Positions 34,279-45,716 of a stretch of DNA of 64,000 bases are shown one piece after another (the first letter of the stretch is position 1; each line of letters starts with the position of its first letter). The position numbers and the translations under genes are program-made. Below the pieces are notes generated by a model, which did no database searches, was not told the DNA's origin, and worked only from the letters and a program-made list of their open reading frames with translations. Origin of the DNA: Limanda limanda (Eukaryota > Chordata > Actinopteri > Pleuronectiformes > Pleuronectidae); NCBI RefSeq assembly GCF_963576545.1, contig NW_026870560.1, forward strand, positions 684,501-748,500. Reading direction: 5' to 3'.

Positions 34279-37172
34279 CTCAGATTTGGGGGAATTTCGT
34301 CGGTCGACCTCTTCCGAAGGTCGTACAAGCTCGGGGATGGTACCAATCGATCCGCAGGACCCAAATTAGTCCAGATGCAACCACTTTCCAAGTCTCTCCG
34401 ACCTTTACAAAAAAAGTTATTCAAGAATATCTCTTTCTCCTATGTGCTTTCATCCCTAACCCTAACCCTAACCCTTCCGAAAGTCGGAGAAGCTCAAGGA
34501 TGGTACCGATCGATGCGCGCTACCCCATTTAGTGGGGGTAGAGCCTACTTGCAAGTCTCTCCGACCTTCACAAAAAAAGTTATTCAAGAATATCTCTTTC
34601 TCCTATGTGCTTTCATCCCTAACCCTAACCCTAACCCTTCCGAAAGTCGGAGAAGCTCAAGGATGGTACCGATCGATGCGCGCTACCCCATTTAGTGGGG
34701 GTAGAGCCTACTTGCAAGTCTCTCCGACCTTCACAAAAAAAGTTATTCAAGAATATCTCCTCAGATTTGGGGGAATTTCGTCGGTCGACCTCTTCAGAAG
34801 GTCGTACAAGCTCGGGGATGGTACCAATCGATCCGCAGGACCCAAATTAGTCCAGATGCAACCACTTTCCAAGTCTCTCCGACCTTCACAAAAAAAGTTA
34901 TTCAAGAATATCTCTTTCTCCTATGTGCTTTCATCCCTAACCCTAACCCTAACCCTTCCGAAAGTCGGAGAAGCTCAAGGATGGTACTGATCGATGCGCG
35001 CTACCCCATTTAGTGGGGGTAGAGCCTACTTGCAAGTCTCTCCGACCTTCACAAAAAAAGTTATTCAAGAATATCTCTTTCTCCTATGTGCTTTCATCCC
35101 TAACCCTAACCCTAACCCTTCCGAAAGTCGGAGAAGCTCAAGGATGGTACCGATCGATGCGCGCTACCCCATTTAGTGGGGGTAGAGCCTACTTGCAAGT
35201 CTCTCCGACCTTCACAAAAAAAGTTATTCAAGAATATCTCTTTCTCCTATGTGCTTTCATCCCTAACCCTAACCCTAACCCTTCCGAAAGTCGGAGAAGC
35301 TCAAGGATGGTACCGATCGATGCGCGCTACCCCATTTAGTGGGGGTAGAGCCTACTTGCAAGTCTCTCCGACCTTCACAAAAAAAGTTATTCAAGAATAT
35401 CTCTTTCTCCTATGTGCTTTCATCCCTAACCCTAACCCTAACCCTTCCGAAAGTCGGAGAAGCTCAAGGATGGTACTGATCGATGCGCGCAACCCCATTT
35501 AGTGGGGGTAGAGCCTACTTGCAAGTCTCTCCGACCTTCACAAAAAAAGTTATTCAAGAATATCTCCTCAGATTTGGGGGAATTTCGTCGGTCGACCTCT
35601 TCCGAAGGTCGTACAAGCTCGGGGATGGTACCAATCGATCCGCAGGACCCAAATTAGTCCAGATGCAACCACTTTCCAAGTCTCTCCGACCTTCACAAAA
35701 AAAGTTATTCAAGAATATCTCTTTCTCCTATGTGCTTTCATCCCTAACCCTAACCCTAACCCTTCCGAAAGTCGGAGAAGCTCAAGGATGGTACCGATCG
35801 ATGCGCGCTACCCCATTTAGTGGGGGTAGAGCCTACTTGCAAGTCTCTCCGACCTTCACAAAAAAAGTTATTCAAGAATATCTCTTTCTCCTATGTGCTT
35901 TCATCCCTAACCCTAACCCTAACCCTTCCGAAAGTCGGAGAAGCTCAAGGATGGTACCGATCGATGCGCGCAACCCCATTTAGTGGGGGTAGAGCCTACT
36001 TTCAAGTCTCTCCGACCTTCACAAAAAAAGTTATTCAAGAATATCTCCTCAGATTTGGGGGAATTTCGTCGGTCGACCTCTTCCGAAGGTCGTACAAGCT
36101 CGGGGATGGTACCAATCGATCCGCAGGACCCAAATTAGTCCAGATGCAACCACTTTCCAAGTCTCTCCGACCTTCACAAAAAAAGTTATTCAAGAATATC
36201 TCTTTCTCCTATGTGCTTTCATCCCTAACCCTAACCCTAACCCTTCCGAAAGTCGGAGAAGCTCAAGGATGGTACCGATCGATGCGCGCTACCCCATTTA
36301 GTGGGGGTAGAGCCTACTTGCAAGTTTCTCCGACCTTCACAAAAAAAGTTATTCAAGAATATCTCCTCAGATTTGGGGGAATTTCGTCGGTCGACCTCTT
36401 CCGAAGGTCGTACAAGCTCGGGGATGGTACCAATCGATCCGCAGGACCCAAATTAGTCCAGATGCAACCACTTTCCAAGTCTCTCCGACCTTCACAAAAA
36501 AAGTTATTCAAGAATATCTCTTTCTCCTATGTGCTTTCATCCCTAACCCTAACCCTAACCCTTCCGAAAGTCGGAGAAGCTCAAGGATGGTACCGATCGA
36601 TGTGCGCTACCCCATTTAGTGGGGGTAGAGCCTACTTGCAAGTCTCTCCGACCTTCACAAAAAAAGTTATTCAAGAATATCTCTTTCTCCTATGTGCTTT
36701 CATCCCTAACCCTAACCCTAACCCTTCCGAAAGTCGGAGAAGCTCAAGGATGGTACTGATCGATGCGCGCAACCCCATTTAGTGGGGGTAGAGCCTACTT
36801 GCAAGTCTCTCCGACCTTCACAAAAAAAGTTATTCAAGAATATCTCTTTCTCCTATGTGCTTTCATCCCTAACCCTAACCCTAACCCTTCCGAAAGACGG
36901 AGAAGCTCAAGGATGGTACCGATCGATGCGCGCAACCCCATTTAGTGGGGGTAGAGCCTACTTGCAAGTCTCTCCGACCTTCACAAAAAAAGTTATTCAA
37001 GAATATCTCTTTCTCCTATGTGCTTTCATCCCTAACCCTAACCCTAACCCTTCCGAAAGTCGGAGAAGCTCAAGGATGGTACCGATCGATGCGCGCTACC
37101 CCATTTAGTGGGGGTAGAGCCTACTTGCAAGTCTCTCCGACCTTCACAAAAAAAGTTATTCAAGAATATCTC
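34279..37172 (+). repeat. Domain II 2,894-bp HOR, copy c (match ends near 36.6 kb)
   Basis: Follows the other two copies through its fifth B (36366). It has ctcgggg rather than ctcgtgg in B1, and gtactg before a Y-type A near 34987, which shortens the open frame there. Beyond about 36600 the match stops, because the 8-A block replaces the 4-A run. The annotated end is nominal. Confidence 0.78.
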
Positions 37173-37824
37173 TTTCTCCTATGTGCTTTCATCCCTAACC
37201 CTAACCCTAACCCTTCCGAAAGTCGGAGAAGCTCAAGGATGGTACCGATCGATGCGCGCTACCCCATTTAGTGGGGGTAGAGCCTACTTGCAAGTCTCTC
37301 CGACCTTCACAAAAAAAGTTATTCAAGAATATCTCTTTCTCCTATGTGCTTTCATCCCTAACCCTAACCCTAACCCTTCCGAAAGTCGGAGAAGCTCAAG
37401 GATGGTACCGATCGATGCGCGCTACCATATTTAGTGGGGGTAGAGCCTACTTGCAAGTCTCTCCGACCTTCACAAAAAAAGTTATTCAAGAATATCTCTT
37501 TCTCCTATGTGCTTTCATCCCTAACCCTAACCCTAACCCTTCCGAAAGTCGGAGAAGCTCAAGGATGGTACTGATCGATTCGCGCTACCCCATTTAGTGG
37601 GGGTAGAGCCTACTTGCAAGTCTCTCCGACCTTCACAAAAAAAGTTATTCAAGAATATCTCTTTCTCCTATGTGCTTTCATCCCTAACCCTAACCCTAAC
37701 CCTTCCGAAAGTCGGAGAAGCTCAAGGATGGTACCGATCGATGCGCGCAACCCCATTTAGTGGGGGTAGAGCCTACTTGCAAGTCTCTCCGACCTTCACA
37801 AAAAAAGTTATTCAAGAATATCTC
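36521..37824 (+). repeat. 8-A block, copy 4 (followed by ordinary B)
   Basis: Matches the block at 26054 at a lag of 10,467 bp, including gaaagacgg and accatattt. The second A is of N type with gtactg and the first has gatgtgcgc, so the left end was spliced to a different neighbour. A private gattcgcgc lies near 37578. Confidence 0.8.
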
Positions 37825-40800
37825 CTCAGATTTGGGGGAATTTCGTCGGTCGACCTCTTTCGAAGGTCGTACAAGCTCGGGGATGGTACCAATCGATCCG
37901 CAGGACCCAAATTAGTCCAGATGCAACCACTTTCCAAGTCTCTCCGACCTTCACAAAAAAAGTTATTCAAGAATATCTCTTTCTCCTATGTGCTTTCATC
38001 CCTAACCCTAACCCTAACCCTTCCGAAAGTCGGAGAAGCTCAAGGATGGTACCGATCGATGCGCGCTACCCCATTTAGTGGGGGTAGAGCCTACTTGCAA
38101 GTCTCTCCGACCTTCACAAAAAAAGTTATTCAAGAATATCTCTTTCTCCTATGTGCTTTCATCCCTAACCCTAACCCTAACCCTTCCGAAAGTCGGAGAA
38201 GCTCAAGGATGGTACCGATCGATGCGCGCTACCCCATTTAGTGGGGGTAGAGCCTACTTGCAAGTCTCTCCGACCTTCACAAAAAAAGTTATTCAAGAAT
38301 ATCTCTTTCTCCTATGTGCTTTCATCCCTAACCCTAACCCTAACCCTTCCGAAAGTCGGAGAAGCTCAAGGATGGTACTGATCGATGCGCGCTACCCCAT
38401 TTAGTGGGGGTAGAGCCTACTTGCAAGTCTCTCCGACCTTCACAAAAAAAGTTATTCAAGAATATCTCTTTCTCCTATGTGCTTTCATCCCTAACCCTAA
38501 CCCTAACCCTTCCGAAAGTCGGAGAAGCTCAAGGATGGTACCGATCGATGCGCGCAACCCCATTTAGTGGGGGTAGAGCCTACTTGCAAGTCTCTCCGAC
38601 CTTCACAAAAAAAGTTATTCAAGAATATCTCCTCAGATTTGGGGGAATTTCGTCGGTCGACCTCTTCCGAAGGTCGTACAAGCTCGGGGATGGTACCAAT
38701 CGATCCGCAGGACCCAAATTAGTCCAGATGCAACCACTTTTCAAGTCTCTCCGACCTTCACAAAAAAAGTTATTCAAGAATATCTCTTTCTCCTATGTGC
38801 TTTCATCCCTAACCCTAACCCTAACCCTTCCGAAAGTCGGAGAAGCTCAAGGATGGTACCGATCGATGCGCGCTACCCCATTTAGTGGGGGTAGAGCCTA
38901 CTTGCAAGTCTCTCCGACCTTCACAAAAAAAGTTATTCAAGAATATCTCCTCAGATTTGGGGGAATTTCGTCGGTCGACCTCTTCCGAAGGTCGTACAAG
39001 CTCGGGGATGGTACCAATCGATCTGCAGGACCCAAATTAGTCCAGATGCAACCACTTTCCAAGTCTCTCCGACCTTCACAAAAAAAGTTATTCAAGAATA
39101 TCTCTTTCTCCTATGTGCTTTCATCCCTAACCCTAACCCTAACCCTTCCGAAAGTCGGAGAAGCTCAAGGATGGTACCGATCGATGCGCGCTACCCCATT
39201 TAGTGGGGGTAGAGCCTACTTGCAAGTCTCTCCGACCTTCACAAAAAAAGTTATTCAAGAATATCTCTTTCTCCTATGTGCTTTCATCCCTAACCCTAAC
39301 CCTAACCCTTCCGAAAGTCGGAGAAGCTCAAGGATGGTACCGATCGATGCGCGCTACCCCATTTAGTGGGGGTAGAGCCTACTTGCAAGTCTCTCCGACC
39401 TTCACAAAAAAAGTTATTCAAGAATATCTCTTTCTCCTATGTGCTTTCATCCCTAACCCTAACCCTAACCCTTCCGAAAGTCGGAGAAGCTCAAGGATGG
39501 TACCGATCGATGCGCGCTACCCCATTTAGTGGGGGTAGAGCCTACTTGCAAGTCTCTCCGACCTTCACAAAAAAAGTTATTCAAGAATATCTCTTTCTCC
39601 TATGTGCTTTCATCCCTAACCCTAACCCTAACCCTTCCGAAAGTCGGAGAAGCTCAAGGATGGTACTGATCGATGCGCGCAACCCCATTTAGTGGGGGTA
39701 GAGCCTACTTGCAAGTCTCTCCGACCTTCACAAAAAAAGTTATTCAAGAATATCTCCTCAGATTTGGGGGAATTTCGTCGGTCGACCTCTTCCGAAGGTC
39801 GTACAAGCTCGTGGATGGTACCAATCGATCCGCAGGACCCAAATTAGTCCAGATGCAACCACTTTCCAAGTCTCTCCGACCTTTACAAAAAAAGTTATTC
39901 AAGAATATCTCTTTCTCCTATGTGCTTTCATCCCTAACCCTAACCCTAACCCTTCCGAAAGTCGGAGAAGCTCAAGGATGGTACCGATCGATGCGCGCTA
40001 CCCCATTTAGTGGGGGTAGAGCCTACTTGCAAGTCTCTCCGACCTTCACAAAAAAAGTTATTCAAGAATATCTCTTTCTCCTATGTGCTTTCATCCCTAA
40101 CCCTAACCCTAACCCTTCCGAAAGTCGGAGAAGCTCAAGGATGGTACCGATCGATGCGCGCTACCCCATTTAGTGGGGGTAGAGCCTACTTGCAAGTCTC
40201 TCCGACCTTCACAAAAAAAGTTATTCAAGAATATCTCCTCAGATTTGGGGGAATTTCGTCGGTCGACCTCTTCAGAAGGTCGTACAAGCTCGGGGATGGT
40301 ACCAATCGATCCGCAGGACCCAAATTAGTCCAGATGCAACCACTTTCCAAGTCTCTCCGACCTTCACAAAAAAAGTTATTCAAGAATATCTCTTTCTCCT
40401 ATGTGCTTTCATCCCTAACCCTAACCCTAACCCTTCCGAAAGTCGGAGAAGCTCAAGGATGGTACCGATCGATGCGCGCTACCCCATTTAGTGGGGGTAG
40501 AGCCTACTTGCAAGTCTCTCCGACCTTCACAAAAAAAGTTATTCAAGAATATCTCTTTCTCCTATGTGCTTTCATCCCTAACCCTAACCCTAACCCTTCC
40601 GAAAGTCGGAGAAGCTCAAGGATGGTACTGATCGATGCGCGCTACCCCATTTAGTGGGGGTAGAGCCTACTTGCAAGTCTCTCCGACCTTCACAAAAAAA
40701 GTTATTCAAGAATATCTCCTCAGATTTGGGGGAATTTCGTCGGTCGACCTCTTCAGAAGGTCGTACAAGCTCGGGGATGGTACCAATCGATCCGCAGGAC

Positions 40801-42316
40801 CCAAATTAGTCCAGATGCAACCACTTTCCAAGTCTCTCCGACCTTCACAAAAAAAGTTATTCAAGAATATCTCTTTCTCCTATGTGCTTTCATCCCTAAC
40901 CCTAACCCTAACCCTTCCGAAAGTCGGAGAAGCTCAAGGATGGTACCGATCGATGCGCGCTACCCCATTTAGTGGGGGTAGAGCCTACTTGCAAGTCTCT
41001 CCGACCTTCACAAAAAAAGTTATTCAAGAATATCTCTTTCTCCTATGTGCTTTCATCCCTAACCCTAACCCTAACCCTTCCGAAAGTCGGAGAAGCTCAA
41101 GGATGGTACCGATCGATGCGCGCTACCCCATTTAGTGGGGGTAGAGCCTACTTGCAAGTCTCTCCGACCTTCACAAAAAAAGTTATTCAAGAATATCTCT
41201 TTCTCCTATGTGCTTTCATCCCTAACCCTAACCCTAACCCTTCCGAAAGTCGGAGAAGCTCAAGGATGGTACTGATCGATGCGCGCAACCCCATTTAGTG
41301 GGGGTAGAGCCTACTTGCAAGTCTCTCCGACCTTCACAAAAAAAGTTATTCAAGAATATCTCCTCAGATTTGGGGGAATTTCGTCGGTCGACCTCTTCCG
41401 AAGGTCGTACAAGCTCGGGGATGGTACCAATCGATCCGCAGGACCCAAATTAGTCCAGATGCAACCACTTTCCAAGTCTCTCCGACCTTCACAAAAAAAG
41501 TTATTCAAGAATATCTCTTTCTCCTATGTGCTTTCATCCCTAACCCTAACCCTAACCCTTCCGAAAGTCGGAGAAGCTCAAGGATGGTACCGATCGATGC
41601 GCGCTACCCCATTTAGTGGGGGTAGAGCCTACTTGCAAGTCTCTCCGACCTTCACAAAAAAAGTTATTCAAGAATATCTCTTTCTCCTATGTGCTTTCAT
41701 CCCTAACCCTAACCCTAACCCTTCCGAAAGTCGGAGAAGCTCAAGGATGGTACCGATCGATGCGCGCAACCCCATTTATTGGGGGTAGAGCCTACTTTCA
41801 AGTCTCTCCGACCTTCACAAAAAAAGTTATTCAAGAATATCTCCTCAGATTTGGGGGAATTTCGTCGGTCGACCTCTTCCGAAGGTCGTACAAGCTCGGG
41901 GATGGTACCAATCGATCCGCAGGACCCAAATTAGTCCAGATGCAACCACTTTCCAAGTCTCTCCGACCTTCACAAAAAAAGTTATTCAAGAATATCTCTT
42001 TCTCCTATGTGCTTTCATCCCTAACCCTAACCCTAACCCTTCCGAAAGTCGGAGAAGCTCAAGGATGGTACCGATCGATGCGCGCTACCCCATTTAGTGG
42101 GGGTAGAGCCTACTTGCAAGTTTCTCCGACCTTCACAAAAAAAGTTATTCAAGAATATCTCCTCAGATTTGGGGGAATTTCGTCGGTCGACCTCTTCCGA
42201 AGGTCGTACAAGCTCGGGGATGGTACCAATCGATCCGCAGGACCCAAATTAGTCCAGATGCAACCACTTTCCAAGTCTCTCCGACCTTCACAAAAAAAGT
42301 TATTCAAGAATATCTC
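37825..42316 (+). repeat. Rearranged domain II segment
   Basis: A-run order 4,1,4,2,2,3,2,1. Two consecutive B units (40238 and 40719) both carry the cttcagaagg marker that normally occurs once per HOR, indicating local duplication of a 481-bp A-A-B block. The ctcgtgg marker (near 39812) links it to HOR copies a and b. Private changes: tttcaagtc in the B at 38632 (near 38741), and accccatttattggg near 41777, which removes the usual stop codon and lengthens one frame by three codons. Confidence 0.75.
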
Positions 42317-43620
42317 TTTCTCCTATGTGCTTTCATCCCTAACCCTAACCCTAACCCTTCCGAAAGTCGGAGAAGCTCAAGGATGGTACCGATCGATGCG
42401 CGCTACCCCATTTAGTGGGGGTAGAGCCTACTTGCAAGTCTCTCCGACCTTCGCAAAAAAAGTTATTCAAGAATATCTCTTTCTCCTATGTGCTTTCATC
42501 CCTAACCCTAACCCTAACCCTTCCGAAAGTCGGAGAAGCTCAAGGATGGTACCGATCGATGCGCGCTACCCCATTTAGTGGGGGTAGAGCCTACTTGCAA
42601 GTCTCTCCGACCTTCACAAAAAAAGTTATTCAAGAATATCTCTTTCTCCTATGTGCTTTCATCCCTAACCCTAACCCTAACCCTTCCGAAAGTCGGAGAA
42701 GCTCAAGGATGGTACCGATCGATGCGTGCAACCCCATTTAGTGGGGGTAGAGCCTACTTGCAAGTCTCTCCGACCTTCACAAAAAAAGTTATTCAAGAAT
42801 ATCTCTTTCTCCTATGTGCTTTCATCCCTAACCCTAACCCTAACCCTTCCGAAAGTCGGAGAAGCTCAAGGATGGTACCGATCGATGCGCGCTACCCCAT
42901 TTAGTGGGGGTAGAGCCTACTTGCAAGTCTCTCCGACCTTCACAAAAAAAGTTATTCAAGAATATCTCTTTCTCCTATGTGCTTTCATCCCTAACCCTAA
43001 CCCTAACCCTTCCGAAAGTCGGAGAAGCTCAAGGATGGTACCGATCGATGCGCGCTACCCCATTTAGTGGGGGTAGAGCCTACTTGCAAGTCTCTCCGAC
43101 CTTCACAAAAAAAGTTATTCAAGAATATCTCTTTCTCCTATGTGCTTTCATCCCTAACCCTAACCCTAACCCTTCCGAAAGTCGGAGAAGCTCAAGGATG
43201 GTACCGATCGATGCGCGCTACCCCATTTAGTGGGGGTAGAGCCTACTTGCAAGTCTCTCCGACCTTCACAAAAAAAGTTATTCAAGAATATCTCTTTCTC
43301 CTATGTGCTTTCATCCCTAACCCTAACCCTAACCCTTCCGAAAGTCGGAGAAGCTCAAGGATGGTACTGATCGATGCGCGCTACCCCATTTAGTGGGGGT
43401 AGAGCCTACTTGCAAGTCTCTCCGACCTTCACAAAAAAAGTTATTCAAGAATATCTCTTTCTCCTATGTGCTTTCATCCCTAACCCTAACCCTAACCCTT
43501 CCGAAAGTCGGAGAAGCTCAAGGATGGTACTGATCGATGCGCGCAACCCCATTTAGTGGGGGTAGAGCCTACTTGCAAGTCTCTCCGACCTTCACAAAAA
43601 AAGTTATTCAAGAATATCTC
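42317..43620 (+). repeat. 8-A block followed by B', copy 5, at the domain II/III boundary
   Basis: Same ladder as the blocks at 1572 and 13018, also ending in B'. Private changes are ccttcgcaaa near 42452 and gcgtgcaac near 42725. It is preceded by B units at 41844 and 42162 whose upstream A units carry ctttcaag and gtttctcc, as in the copy at 13018. The B' that follows is the first of the 2.1-kb HOR of domain III. Confidence 0.85.
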
Positions 43621-45716
43621 CTCAGATTTTGGGGGAATTTCGTCGGTCGACCTCTTCCGAAGGTCGTACAAGCTCGGGGATGGTACCAATCGATCTGCAG
43701 GACCCAAATTAGTCCAGATGCAACCACTTTCCAAGTCTCTCCGACCTTCACAAAAAAAGTTATTCAAGAATATCTCTTTCTCCTATGTGCTTTCATCCCT
43801 AACCCTAACCCTAACCCTTCCGAAAGTCGGAGAAGCTCAAGGATGGTACCGATCGATGCGCGCTACCCCATTTAGTGGGGGTAGAGCCTACTTGCAAGTC
43901 TCTCCGACCTTCACAAAAAAAGTTATTCAAGAATATCTCTTTCTCCTATGTGCTTTCATCCCTAACCCTAACCCTAACCCTTCCGAAAGTCGGAGAAGCT
44001 CAAGGATGGTACCGATCGATGCGCGCAACCCCATTTAGTGGGGGTAGAGCCTACTTGCAAGTCTCTCCGACCTTCACAAAAAAAGTTATTCAAGAATATC
44101 TCCTCAGATTTGGGGGAATTTCGTCGGTCGACCTCTTCCGAAGGTCGTACAAGCTCGGGGATGGTACCAATCGATCCGCAGGACCCAAATTAGTCCAGAT
44201 GCAACCACTTTCCAAGTCTCTCCGACCTTCACAAAAAAAGTTATTCAAGAATATCTCTTTCTCCTATGTGCTTTCATCCCTAACCCTAACCCTAACCCTT
44301 CCGAAAGTCGGAGAAGCTCAAGGATGGTACCGATCGATGCGCGCTACCCCATTTAGTGGGGGTAGAGCCTACTTGCAAGTCTCTCCGACCTTCACAAAAA
44401 AAGTTATTCAAGAATATCTCTTTCTCCTATGTGCTTTCATCCCTAACCCTAACCCTAACCCTTCCGAAAGTCGGAGAAGCTCAAGGATGGTACCGATCGA
44501 TGCGCGCTACCCCATTTAGTGGGGGTAGAGCCTACTTGCAAGTCTCTCCGACCTTCACAAAAAAAGTTATTCAAGAATATCTCTTTCTCCTATGTGCTTT
44601 CATCCCTAACCCTAACCCTATCCCTTCCGAAAGTCGGAGAAGCTCAAGGATGGTACCGATCGATGTGCGCTACCCCATTTAGTGGGGGTAGAGCCTACTT
44701 GCAAGTCTCTCCGACCTTCACAAAAAAAGTTATTCAAGAATATCTCTTTCTCCTATGTGCTTTCATCCCTAACCCTAACCCTAACCCTTCCGAAAGTCGG
44801 AGAAGCTCAAGGATGGTACTGATCGATGCGCGCAACCCCATTTAGTGGGGGTAGAGCCTACTTGCAAGTCTCTCCGACCTTCACAAAAAAAGTTATTCAA
44901 GAATATCTCCTCAGATTTGGGGGAATTTCGTCGGTCGACCTCTTCCGAAGGTCGTACAAGCTCGGGGATGGTACCAATCGATCCGCAGGACCCAAATTAG
45001 TCCAGATGCAACCACTTTCCAAGTCTCTCCGACCTTCACAAAAAAAGTTATTCAAGAATATCTCTTTCTCCTATGTGCTTTCATCCCTAACCCTAACCCT
45101 AACCCTTCCGAAAGTCGGAGAAGCTCAAGGATGGTACCGATCGATGCGCGCTACCCCATTTAGTGGGGGTAGAGCCTACTTTCAAGTCTCTCCGACCTTC
45201 ACAAAAAAAGTTATTCAAGAATATCTCTTTCTCCTATGTGCTTTCATCCCTAACCCTAACCCTAACCCTTCCGAAAGTCGGAGAAGCTCAAGGATGGTAC
45301 CGATCGATGCGCGCTACCCCATTTAGTGGGGGTAGAGCCTACTTGCAAGTCTCTCCGACCTTCACAAAAAAAGTTATTCAAGAATATCTCTTTCTCCTAT
45401 GTGCTTTCATCCCTAACCCTAACCCTAACCCTTCCGAAAGTCGGAGAAGCTCAAGGATGGTACTGATCGATGCGCGCTACCCCATTTAGTGGGGGTAGAG
45501 CCTACTTGCAAGTCTCTCCGACCTTCACAAAAAAAGTTATTCAAGAATATCTCTTTCTCCTATGTGCTTTCATCCCTAACCCTAACCCTAACCCTTCCGA
45601 AAGTCGGAGAAGCTCAAGGATGGTACTGATCGATGCGCGCAACCCCATTTAGTGGGGGTAGAGCCTACTTGCAAGTCTCTCCGACCTTCACAAAAAAAGT
45701 TATTCAAGAATATCTC
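43621..45716 (+). repeat. Domain III HOR copy 1 (2,096 bp)
   Basis: B' A2 B A4 B A4. One telomeric block reads CCCTAT near 44622, and gatgtgcgc follows near 44663. A ctttcaag variant lies near 45181. Confidence 0.85.

Larger units (their letters stand above)
16736..43620 (+). repeat. Domain II: array built on the 2,894-bp higher-order repeat
   Basis: A-run lengths between B units are 2,4,2,1,6 / 2,4,2,4 / 2,4,2,1,3,1,1,8,6 / 2,4,2,1,4 / 2,4,2,1,4 / 2,4,2,1,8,4,1,4 / 2,2,3,2,1,8. The basic form is 2,4,2,1,4. B starts after 16736 are 17217, 18024, 18505, 18823, 19956, 20437, 21244, 21725, 22532, 23013, 23820, 24301, 24619, 25263, 25581, 25899, 27358, 28491, 28972, 29779, 30260, 30578, 31385, 31866, 32673, 33154, 33472, 34279, 34760, 35567, 36048, 36366, 37825, 38632, 38950, 39757, 40238, 40719, 41363, 41844 and 42162. 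The first B of most copies has cctttac. Confidence 0.85.
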
